Positions 44,824 through 52,753 of a DNA stretch of 64,000 nt are shown here, one piece after another; position 1 is the stretch's first letter; each line of letters starts with the position of its first letter. The stretch is from Sedimentitalea sp039941015 (GTDB lineage Bacteria > Pseudomonadota > Alphaproteobacteria > Rhodobacterales > Rhodobacteraceae), in assembly GCF_039941015.1 (NCBI RefSeq), contig NZ_JBDVFI010000074.1; one strand, 5' to 3'. The notes below the pieces were generated by a model, which worked only from the letters and a program-made list of their open reading frames with translations, was not told the origin of the DNA and ran no database searches. The position numbers were made by a program, and so were the translations under genes.

Positions 44824-46263
44824 ATGATCGAGAAACGTGATTTCTATATCAATGGACAATGGGCCGCCCCCTCCAAGGCGAATGACTTTGAGGTCATCGA
44901 CCCATCGACCGAAGATCCCTGTGCGGTGATTTCCCTCGGCGATCAGGCCGATACCGACGCCGCCGTTGCAGCCGCCAAGGCGGCGCTGCCCGGCTGGATG
45001 GCGACCCCGGTGGCGGAACGCATCGCGCTGGTCGAGAAGCTGATCGGCATCTACAAGAGCCGGGGCGAAGATCTGGCACAGGCGATGAGCGGCGAGATGG
45101 GCGCGCCCATTGACATGGCGCGCAGCCAGCAGGTTGGCGCCGGCATCTGGCATCTGAGCAATTTCGTCGCCGCAGCCAAGGCGTTTGAATTTGACCGTCC
45201 GCTGGGCGATCACGCACCAAACGACCGGATCATCTATGAAGCCGTTGGCGTTGCCGCATTGATCACACCGTGGAACTGGCCAATGAACCAGATCACCCTC
45301 AAGGTCGGCGCCGCAGCGATTGCAGGCTGCACAATGGTTCTGAAACCCTCTGAACAAAGCCCGCTGAACGCAATGGTTTTTGCCGAGATGATGGATGAGG
45401 CTGGCTTCCCGGCAGGCGTGTTCAACCTCGTGAATGGCGACGGCGTCGGTGTCGGCAGCCAGCTTTCGGCGCATCCGGACGTGGACATGGTCAGCTTTAC
45501 CGGCTCGACCCGCGCAGGCACGGCGATTTCCAAGTCGGCAGCAGATACGCTCAAAAAGGTGCATCTGGAACTGGGCGGCAAAGGCGCCAACGTGATCTTT
45601 GCCGATGCCGATGAAAAGGCGGTGAAACGTGGTGTTCTGCACATGATGAACAACACCGGTCAGTCCTGCAACGCGCCCAGCCGGATGCTGGTGCAGCGTG
45701 ACATCTATGATCAGGCAGTCGAAACCGCCGCCGAAGTCGCGCAAAAAGTCAGCGTCGGCAATGCCCACGAAGAGGGTCGTCATATCGGCCCCGTCGTGAA
45801 CGAGCTGCAGTGGAACAAGATCCAGGACCTGATCCAGAAAGGTATCGAGGAAGGCGCACGCCTCGTCGCAGGTGGCACCGGTCGGCCCGAGGGGTTCAAC
45901 AAGGGTTACTACGTCAAACCCACGGTCTTTGCCGATGTGAACAACCAGATGACCATCGCACGCGAGGAAATCTTTGGTCCGGTCCTGTCGATGATCCCGT
46001 TTGACAGCGAAGACGAGGCCATCGAGATCGCCAATGACACGCCCTATGGTCTGACCGATTATGTCCAGACACAGGACAGCGACCGCGCCAATCGCATGGC
46101 CCGCGCCCTGCGCGCCGGCATGGTCGAGATGAATGGCACGTCCCGTGCCGCCGGGTCGCCCTTTGGCGGCATGAAGCAATCCGGCAATGGTCGCGAAGGC
46201 GGCATGTTCGGGATCGAGGATTTCCTCGAAGTCAAAGCCGTGAGTGGTTGGACACCCGCATAA
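44824..46263 (+). CDS. Aldehyde dehydrogenase family protein
   Basis: This 479-residue NAD(P)-dependent ALDH has ITPWNWPMNQITLKVGAA (147-164), catalytic base Glu249 (LELGGKGAN) and nucleophile Cys282 (NTGQSCNAPSR). It is one of the broad-range family (betaine, vanillin or medium-chain aldehyde types all look alike here). GGGAG lies upstream of ATG 44824; the longer frame is not supported. It is not obviously linked to a pathway operon; the substrate is unknown. Confidence 0.9.
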   Translation: MIEKRDFYINGQWAAPSKANDFEVIDPSTEDPCAVISLGDQADTDAAVAAAKAALPGWMATPVAERIALVEKLIGIYKSRGEDLAQAMSGEMGAPIDMARSQQVGAGIWHLSNFVAAAKAFEFDRPLGDHAPNDRIIYEAVGVAALITPWNWPMNQITLKVGAAAIAGCTMVLKPSEQSPLNAMVFAEMMDEAGFPAGVFNLVNGDGVGVGSQLSAHPDVDMVSFTGSTRAGTAISKSAADTLKKVHLELGGKGANVIFADADEKAVKRGVLHMMNNTGQSCNAPSRMLVQRDIYDQAVETAAEVAQKVSVGNAHEEGRHIGPVVNELQWNKIQDLIQKGIEEGARLVAGGTGRPEGFNKGYYVKPTVFADVNNQMTIAREEIFGPVLSMIPFDSEDEAIEIANDTPYGLTDYVQTQDSDRANRMARALRAGMVEMNGTSRAAGSPFGGMKQSGNGREGGMFGIEDFLEVKAVSGWTPA

Positions 46264-46275
46264 GCGAATAAGTAT

Positions 46276-46300
46276 CGGCCCCGCGTGCTGCGCGGGGCCG
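46276..46300. terminator. Hairpin shared by convergent genes
   Basis: A perfect 10-bp stem (CGGCCCCGCG / CGCGGGGCCG) with a 5-base loop lies between the ALDH and alpha/beta-hydrolase stops. No T-run on either side; likely a bidirectional, possibly incomplete, terminator. Confidence 0.6.
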
Positions 46301-46307
46301 ACGCAAA

Positions 46308-47147
46308 TCAGTCGATAAAGTCCCGGATCGCGGCCACATAGTCATCCGGCGCCTGAAAATTGGCAAAGTGGCTGACATTTTCCAAAACCAGAAGTTCTGC
46401 GCCGGGTATAGTGTCGGCGATCATCTGCGAATGCTGCATCAGGATCGCCTCGTCATGGGCGCTCTGCACCACGAGGGTCGGCACGGTGATGGATTTCAAA
46501 GCCTCGACCCCGCCGGGCTTTTCCGTCCCCCACATCTCGACCACGCCACCCAGAAACGCATCAAACCCGTCCGGTGTCGGGGACATGCTGGCATAGTCCT
46601 GCGCCATCATGCCAACATACTCGCCAAACAATGCGTTGTTCTCGACCTCGGGATCGATCCCGTCCAGCGTGACATTGCCCGCATGTGCAAAGTGGCTGGC
46701 CAGCCGATCCAGCGCCGTGGTCGACAAACCATAACCGATGTTCGCGCCATCCGACCAACCGACAAGATGGACCTTGTCGACACCAAGATGGTCCAGCAGC
46801 GCCAGATAGTCCTGCCCCAGCAGATCATAGGAATAGGCGCTGTCGTCGTTGGTTGACCGCCCATGTCCACGGGTATCGGCCACGATCACCCTGTGATCGC
46901 GCATCAAATCAGCCACCTCGGCGGCCCAGACATCGGCATGGGCCAAACCACCGTGGATCATCAGGATCGGCACACCGGCGTCCTCGCCGTAGATGGCATA
47001 ATACATGCCGATCCCGTTGACATCTGCGGTCCCGCTCTCGACCGCTTCGGGCATTTCAGGTGCCGGTGGGATCGTCATCCATTGTTCGGCTGCATAGGCC
47101 GCAACCGCCATACAGGCCGCCAGACCCGTGATCAGAACTCGTTGCAT
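46308..47147 (-). CDS. Exported alpha/beta hydrolase
   Basis: This 280-residue alpha/beta-fold hydrolase has an N-terminal signal peptide (VLITGLAACMAVAAYAAEQ). The nucleophile is Ser132 in GWSDGAN, the oxyanion region is MIHGGLAH, and the catalytic histidine is probably the one in NVSHFANF near the end. It probably acts in the periplasm on an ester or lactone. The start is ATG 47147; the frame extends 24 codons but without support. Substrate unknown. Confidence 0.82.
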   Translation of the reverse strand: MQRVLITGLAACMAVAAYAAEQWMTIPPAPEMPEAVESGTADVNGIGMYYAIYGEDAGVPILMIHGGLAHADVWAAEVADLMRDHRVIVADTRGHGRSTNDDSAYSYDLLGQDYLALLDHLGVDKVHLVGWSDGANIGYGLSTTALDRLASHFAHAGNVTLDGIDPEVENNALFGEYVGMMAQDYASMSPTPDGFDAFLGGVVEMWGTEKPGGVEALKSITVPTLVVQSAHDEAILMQHSQMIADTIPGAELLVLENVSHFANFQAPDDYVAAIRDFID

Positions 47148-47265
47148 GGTCTTTTCCCCTGTTGGATTCGCATTGCGTCTCAAGCCTGACACAGCGACCC
47201 GCGCCTGCCTACTCCCCACTGCAAAGTCGCTGGCACTGACATCGAATTCGCCCTAGACAAAGGGG

Positions 47266-48105
47266 ATGATCACCACCCGCCTGCATGGCCGCCTCGGCAA
47301 CCAGATGTTTCAATACGCCGCCGCGCGCGGGCTGGCGGCACGGTTCGGCGCTGAGGTTGCGCTGGATGCACGCCTGGCCCAGTCGAGGGGTGAGGGCGTG
47401 TTGACGCGCGTGTTTGACCTTCCCGTAAGCACGCCAGACATCCTGCCGCCTCTCAAGGCCGAAGCACCCTTGCGTTACGCCGCGTGGCGACTGACCAGCC
47501 CGCGTTTTCGCAGGGAAAACGGGTTGGGTTTTAACCCCGCATTCGAGAACTTTGCCGATGGCAGCTATCTGCACGGATACTGGCAATCGGAACGCTATTT
47601 TGCCGATGTTGCCGAGGACATTCGCCGCGACTTTGCCTTTCCGTCGTTTTCTTCGCCCGAGAATGCCGAAATGGCGGCCCAGATTGGCGGCGGGCTGGCG
47701 ATTGCGCTGCACGTGCGGCGCGGTGACTATCTCTCACTTGGGGCGCACACGCTCTGCGATCAGGCCTATTACGACGCGGCATTGACCCGCATTCTTGACG
47801 GGTTGGAAGCCTCCCCTACAGTCTATGTCTTTTCCGACGATCCCGGCTGGGTGAAGGATAACCTGCCCCTGCCCTGTACTCGCGTCGTTGTCGATATCAA
47901 CGGGTCCGACACCGATTTCGAAGACATGCGTTTGATGAGCCTGTGCGATCACAACATCATCGGCAATTCATCGTTTTCATGGTGGGGCGCGTGGTTGAAC
48001 GCCAATCCCGGCAAACGGGTCGCTGGCCCGGCGCAATGGTTTGGCGATCCAAAGCTGGTGAATCCTGACATTCTGCCGGATCGCTGGCTGAAAATCGCAG
48101 TCTGA
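47266..48105 (+). CDS. Alpha-1,2-fucosyltransferase-like (GT11) protein
   Basis: This 279-residue GT11-family enzyme has an N-terminal RLHGRLGNQMFQYAAARGLA and the GDP-binding motif HVRRGDYLS. NSSFSWWGAWL near the C-terminus is also typical. It transfers fucose (or a related GDP-sugar) to a surface glycan. It has AAAGGGG before the ATG and no GT partner next to it. No gene for GDP-fucose synthesis is in the window. Confidence 0.87.
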   Translation: MITTRLHGRLGNQMFQYAAARGLAARFGAEVALDARLAQSRGEGVLTRVFDLPVSTPDILPPLKAEAPLRYAAWRLTSPRFRRENGLGFNPAFENFADGSYLHGYWQSERYFADVAEDIRRDFAFPSFSSPENAEMAAQIGGGLAIALHVRRGDYLSLGAHTLCDQAYYDAALTRILDGLEASPTVYVFSDDPGWVKDNLPLPCTRVVVDINGSDTDFEDMRLMSLCDHNIIGNSSFSWWGAWLNANPGKRVAGPAQWFGDPKLVNPDILPDRWLKIAV

Positions 48106-48111
48106 CGCCTG

Positions 48112-48765
48112 TTAGAAATCTGCGGGCGCACGGAATTTCATCGACGCACCGCCATCCGGATGCTTGAGCCGCAATTCCTCGGAATGCAGATACATGCGCG
48201 AATGATCCGCCGCCGCTCCGGTGGCATAAAGCGGATCACCCAGTATCGGGTGGCCAAGCGCCAGCATATGCACGCGTAACTGGTGGCTGCGCCCGGTTTT
48301 GGGCATCAACCGCACTCGCGTGGTGCCGCCCTCATGCCGCAACACCCGCCAATCGGTTTGTGCCGACCGCCCGGTCTCGTGACACACTTTTTGCCGGGGC
48401 CGGTTTTCCCAATCCACGATAAGTGGCAGATCAACTGTCCCTGTTTTGGGCTCAAGCTCTCCGTCCAGCCGCGCCACATACGTCTTGCGGGTATACCGTT
48501 TTTCAAACTGCAAACCCAAATGTCGCTGCGCATGCGGTGTCAATGCAAACACCATGACGCCCGATGTATCTCTGTCCAGCCGATGCACCAGCAAGGTATC
48601 GGGAAACGCCAGCTGCAAACGCGACAGCAAGCAATCGGCCAGATGTTCGCCTTTCCCAGGCACGCTCAGCAGACCGGCGGGCTTGTTCACCACCAACAAC
48701 TGGGCGTCATCATGCAGCACATCCAAAGGCGTGTCAGGCGGGGTGTATTCACTGGAAACGACCAT
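48112..48765 (-). CDS. RluA-family pseudouridine synthase
   Basis: This 217-residue synthase isomerises uridine to pseudouridine in rRNA or tRNA. The catalytic aspartate is Asp64 in HRLDRDTSG, and later blocks RMMPKTGRSHQLRVH-like and GHPILGDPLY are normal. The short length without an S4 domain points to the RluA/TruC type. RNA target not decided. It converges with the GT11 gene, 6 bases apart. Confidence 0.88.
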   Translation of the reverse strand: MVVSSEYTPPDTPLDVLHDDAQLLVVNKPAGLLSVPGKGEHLADCLLSRLQLAFPDTLLVHRLDRDTSGVMVFALTPHAQRHLGLQFEKRYTRKTYVARLDGELEPKTGTVDLPLIVDWENRPRQKVCHETGRSAQTDWRVLRHEGGTTRVRLMPKTGRSHQLRVHMLALGHPILGDPLYATGAAADHSRMYLHSEELRLKHPDGGASMKFRAPADF

Positions 48766-48875
48766 TGCGTCTGCCTAGCGTCAGCGTGCGCCGAGGACAA
48801 GCTCCCGCAACGTCCAGCTTGCACTGTTCCCCGCCCTGGGCAAGTCTGCCGCAAGCAAGACCAAGGAGCGGATCA

Positions 48876-49286
48876 ATGCACCCCACCATCACCAGAATGC
48901 AGGACGTGATCGCCAAGGGCGACGACACCAAAATTGCGGGCCTGCTGGCCGAAGACGTGCAGTTCCTGCCGCCAACCTATTTCGCCACATGGACCGGACG
49001 TGAACCGGTCGCCGCCGTCCTTGGGCACGTTGGCCAGGTGTTCAGCGATTTCAGCTATCGCCGGGTTATGGGATCAGGCAGTGACTGGGCGCTGGAGTTC
49101 CAGTGCAAGATCGGCGATCTGGACGCCGTTGGCGTTGACCTGATCACCCTGAACGACGAAGGGCTGATCCAGACCTTTGAAGTCGTCATGCGCCCGCACA
49201 AAAGCGTCGGTGCCCTGCGCGAGGCGATGAACGCTCGCGTCATGACCGATCCGCGCTTTCTGGAGTACCGCAAGGCCCTTTCCTGA
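48876..49286 (+). CDS. NTF2-like (SnoaL-type) protein
   Basis: This 136-residue protein has an NTF2-like cone fold by pattern: helix TRMQDVIAKGDDTKIAGLLAE, then strand pairs and a final helix. AAGGAG precedes the ATG. The family includes small enzymes and ligand-binding proteins, so no specific function can be given. A divergent repeat-like sequence follows the stop. Confidence 0.65.
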   Translation: MHPTITRMQDVIAKGDDTKIAGLLAEDVQFLPPTYFATWTGREPVAAVLGHVGQVFSDFSYRRVMGSGSDWALEFQCKIGDLDAVGVDLITLNDEGLIQTFEVVMRPHKSVGALREAMNARVMTDPRFLEYRKALS

Positions 49287-49294
49287 CGCGCGCT

Positions 49295-49326
49295 TTTTCT
49301 TGCTGAAAATACCCCCGCCGGAGGCC
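49295..49326. repeat. Diverged relative of the dispersed intergenic repeat
   Basis: The segment has GAAAATACCCCCGCCGGAGG. It resembles AAATACTCCGGGGGAGTC in copy 1 but lacks the GGGGGCGCTGCCCCC block. It lies between the convergent NTF2-like and DMGDH genes. Relation to the other copies is an inference. Confidence 0.4.
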
Positions 49327-49370
49327 GTCCGACGTTCCCTGAACGCCGGACCATAAAAGACTCCGGGCGG

Positions 49371-51809
49371 CTACATCCGCACCCGCTCTGACTTGGGGTC
49401 ATAAAGCGGCTTGAGCGACGCATCCGCCGCCACACGCACCCCGGCCACGTCGATCTCAAAAGACGAGGCCAATACCTCTGCCGCCGTTTCCCCACGACAC
49501 GGCACATAGCCCAGCCCGATTGCACCGCCCAGATGGTGCCCATAGGCGCCTGACGACAGGTAACCAACAATTTCACCATCCCGCAGGATCGGCTCGTTAT
49601 GATAGAGCAGCGGCTCCGCATCTCGCAGCCGAAACTGCACCATGCGCCGGTTCAACCCCTCGTCCTTTTTCGCCAAAACGGCATCACGACCGATGAAGGC
49701 GGGCTTGGCAGTCTTGACCGCAAACCCTAACCCAGCCTCAAGAACGTGATCTTCGCAGGTGATGTCATGACCAAAATGGCGAAACGCCTTTTCGATGCGC
49801 GCACTGTCCATCATATGCATGCCGCACAGCGTCAAACCCATCGATTGACCCGCCGTATACAGCGTTTCAAACGCATGCGCCGCCATGTCTGCGCTGACAT
49901 ACAGCTCCCAGCCAAGTTCGCCCACGTAGGACACCCGGTGCGCACGGGCCAGCCCCATGCCCAGCTCGATATCGCGTGCGGCGCCAAACGGTTGCGAGTC
50001 ATTGCCCATATCGTTGGGTGATACCGCTTGCATCAGCTTGCGTGCGTTTGGCCCCATCACTGCCAGAACACCTTCGCCAGCTGTCACGTCGGTGATCACC
50101 ACGGCCCGATCGCCCAGATTGCGCCGCAGCCATGTCTCGTCCGCCAGCCTTGTCGCGGCGGGCGTCACCACCAGATAGGCCGTTTCCGAAAGGCGGGTCA
50201 CCGTCACATCCGCCTCGATCCCGCCGCGTGCGTTCAGAAACTGGGTATAGACGATCCGGCCCGTCGCCACCGACATGTCGGCACCGCAGACATGGTTCAG
50301 AAACGCCTCGGCATCGCGCCCTTCGACCCGTATTTTGCCAAAGGACGACATGTCGTACATGCCAACATTGGTGCGCACGGCGTTCACTTCGGCGGCGACG
50401 TTGTCAAAAAAGTTCTGCCGCTTCCAGCTGTATTGATACTCCGCCTGTTGATCGGCCTGTGCGAACCAGTTGGCCCGCTCCCACCCGGCCATTTCGCCAA
50501 ACACCGCGCCACGCTCGGCCAGATGCGCGTGAAAAGGCGAGCGGCGAACACCACGCGCTGTGGCCTTTTGCCGGAAGGGGAAGTGATCGGCGTACAACAG
50601 TCCAAGCGTTTCGGTTGAACGCTCCATCAGGTACCGCTTGTTGCCTTGAAAGGGCTGCATCCGAGAGATGTCTACATCGCCCAGATCAAAGGGTTTCTCA
50701 CCATCGTCCATCCACTGCGCCAGCGCCATTCCCGCGCCGCCCGCAGACTGGATACCAACCGAGTTAAAGCCAGCCGCGACCCAGACGTTATCCATCTCGG
50801 GCGCCTGCCCAAGATGATAGGCGTCATCGGGGGTAAAGCTCTCGGGGCCATTAAAAAACGTATGAATCCCGGCGGAACCAAGCATCGGCATCCGGTTTAC
50901 AGCCATTTCGAGGATCGGTTCAAAATGATCGAAATCCTCGGGCAGCTGGTCGAACTCAAAGCTATCGGGGATCGGCCCCCACGGTTTTGACACAGGCTCG
51001 AACGCGCCCAGCATCATCTTGCCCGCGTCTTCCTTGTAATAGGCACATTCATCCGGCACCCGCAGCACCGGTAGCTGCGTGAGCCCGGCAACTGGTTCGG
51101 ACACAATATAGAAATGCTCGCAGGCTTGCAGCGGCACGTTGGTGCCCAGAATCTTGCCCACGTCATGTCCCCACATGCCCGCACAATTCACCACGTTATC
51201 GCAGGCAATGTGCCCGGCACCCGATGCGCCGTCGAAGTCCACACCAGTGATCCGTCGCCCGTCGCGCCGCACACCTGTCACGCGGGTATGTTCCGCGACG
51301 ACCGCGCCGCGCTGACGTGCGCCCTTGGCCAATGCCAGCGCGATGTTGCCAGGATCGCCCTGACCGTCCTTGTCGAGATAGACGCCCGCGACCACATCTT
51401 CGAGGTACAGATGTGGATAGCGTTCGCCCACCTCTACCGGGCTGATCTCTTCGATATCCACGCCAAAGGCCCGCGCCATCGCGGCAGAACGATAGAGTTC
51501 CTCGCGTCGCTCTTGGGTCAGTGCAACGGTGATTGATCCGACCCGCTTGAACCCAGTTGCGACGCCGGTTTCAGCCTCGAGATCGCCATAGAGTTCCTGA
51601 CTGTACTTGGCCAACCGCGTCATGTTGGCGGTTGCCCGCAATTGTGCGATCAACCCGGCGGCGTGCCAGGTTGTACCGCTGGTCAACTGTTTGCGCTCCA
51701 GCAACACAACATCTGTCCAGCCCAGCTTTGCCAGATGATAGGCCACCGAACAGCCGATGACACCGCCGCCGATGATGACGACACGTGCCTTGTCAGGAAG
51801 GTTGGTCAT
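49371..51809 (-). CDS. FAD-dependent dimethylglycine/sarcosine dehydrogenase-like protein (second copy)
   Basis: The protein has 812 residues. The N-terminal DAO-type FAD domain has VVIIGGGVIGCSVAYHLAKLG and a covalent-flavin histidine candidate His49 (TSGTTWHAAG). Residues about 440-800 are a GcvT-type folate-binding domain. It would demethylate an N-methylated amino acid, giving the methylene group to tetrahydrofolate or releasing formaldehyde. The start is ATG 51809; the frame runs 40 codons further without a signal. It is the last gene of the minus-strand methyl operon, 47 bases after the methyltransferase gene. DMGDH versus sarcosine-type specificity cannot be told by eye. Confidence 0.85.
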   Translation of the reverse strand: MTNLPDKARVVIIGGGVIGCSVAYHLAKLGWTDVVLLERKQLTSGTTWHAAGLIAQLRATANMTRLAKYSQELYGDLEAETGVATGFKRVGSITVALTQERREELYRSAAMARAFGVDIEEISPVEVGERYPHLYLEDVVAGVYLDKDGQGDPGNIALALAKGARQRGAVVAEHTRVTGVRRDGRRITGVDFDGASGAGHIACDNVVNCAGMWGHDVGKILGTNVPLQACEHFYIVSEPVAGLTQLPVLRVPDECAYYKEDAGKMMLGAFEPVSKPWGPIPDSFEFDQLPEDFDHFEPILEMAVNRMPMLGSAGIHTFFNGPESFTPDDAYHLGQAPEMDNVWVAAGFNSVGIQSAGGAGMALAQWMDDGEKPFDLGDVDISRMQPFQGNKRYLMERSTETLGLLYADHFPFRQKATARGVRRSPFHAHLAERGAVFGEMAGWERANWFAQADQQAEYQYSWKRQNFFDNVAAEVNAVRTNVGMYDMSSFGKIRVEGRDAEAFLNHVCGADMSVATGRIVYTQFLNARGGIEADVTVTRLSETAYLVVTPAATRLADETWLRRNLGDRAVVITDVTAGEGVLAVMGPNARKLMQAVSPNDMGNDSQPFGAARDIELGMGLARAHRVSYVGELGWELYVSADMAAHAFETLYTAGQSMGLTLCGMHMMDSARIEKAFRHFGHDITCEDHVLEAGLGFAVKTAKPAFIGRDAVLAKKDEGLNRRMVQFRLRDAEPLLYHNEPILRDGEIVGYLSSGAYGHHLGGAIGLGYVPCRGETAAEVLASSFEIDVAGVRVAADASLKPLYDPKSERVRM

Positions 51810-51856
51810 TTTCTCGATTCCCAAATGAGGTAATAGACGTTCCCGGCAACGCAGGA

Positions 51857-52753
51857 TCAGACAATCCTGTGTCCAGCCGCACGCAGGCGGCGGGCCAGTT
51901 CTGCAATATGTTCGGGTCCCACTTCGCAACAGCCCCCGACGATTGTGGCTCCGTGCTCGACCCAGCGCATCGCGTGATCCGCATAGACCGATGGCCCGAG
52001 ATCAACCCTCTGTTCGAGGGCATCAACGGTTGGAGCATCCTTGAGAAAGCCATCAGATATGCGCGTAAAGCCATTGGCATAGCCCCCACACATGCGGCCG
52101 AACCCTGCGAGGATGTCCATGCCTTGCGTAATCGCTTCAGGGCGGGAGCAGTTCAGTAGGACCGCCTCGGGATCAAAGCGATCCAACAGCGGCACAATAT
52201 CGCTCAATGGCTCTCCGGATCTGAGATGGGTGCCGTCGTAATCATTAACGGTCAGGGCCAGCCAGACCGGTTTGCCGCCATGTAGTGTCGCGCGCAGTAC
52301 GCCTTCGGCTTCCAGAATTGATGACACGGTTTCAATCAGAAACAGATCGACATGCGGGGCCATCGCCGCGACGAGCTCGCCAAACTTCTGTTCCGCCTCG
52401 TCGGGGTCAGGTTTCAGATCAGGTCGATAAGTCGCCAGCAACGGCCCGAGTGCACCGGCAATCCGCCCGCGGCCATGGGCATCTCGTGCTTGTTTGGCCT
52501 GATCGACAGCCACCGCAAGTAATGACAGAACCTCGTCCTCCAGCCCAACCCGCACCAGACGGCTGCGATGAACGGCATACGTATTGGTTGTGGCAACCGT
52601 CGCACCGGCGTTGAAGTAATCCAGATGCACCTTGGCTACCAGATCGGGCCGGTCGATCATCACGCGCGTCGACCACAGCGGCGTCGCCCGATCACCGCTG
52701 CGTTTCACGAGTTCCTGTCCGATGGAGCCGTCCAGAAGGGTTATATCGCTCAT
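51857..52753 (-). CDS. Homocysteine S-methyltransferase (BHMT/MmuM-type)
   Basis: This 298-residue protein is a zinc-dependent homocysteine methyltransferase. Zinc ligands fit Cys202 (LLNCSRP) and the pair Cys275/Cys276 (IVGGCCEVGPEH); LLDGSIGQEL is the usual start. It moves a methyl group to homocysteine, giving methionine. The donor is not shown; betaine would give dimethylglycine, the substrate of the flanking enzymes. It overlaps the upstream DMGDH stop by 4 bases (ATGA). Confidence 0.85.
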   Translation of the reverse strand: MSDITLLDGSIGQELVKRSGDRATPLWSTRVMIDRPDLVAKVHLDYFNAGATVATTNTYAVHRSRLVRVGLEDEVLSLLAVAVDQAKQARDAHGRGRIAGALGPLLATYRPDLKPDPDEAEQKFGELVAAMAPHVDLFLIETVSSILEAEGVLRATLHGGKPVWLALTVNDYDGTHLRSGEPLSDIVPLLDRFDPEAVLLNCSRPEAITQGMDILAGFGRMCGGYANGFTRISDGFLKDAPTVDALEQRVDLGPSVYADHAMRWVEHGATIVGGCCEVGPEHIAELARRLRAAGHRIV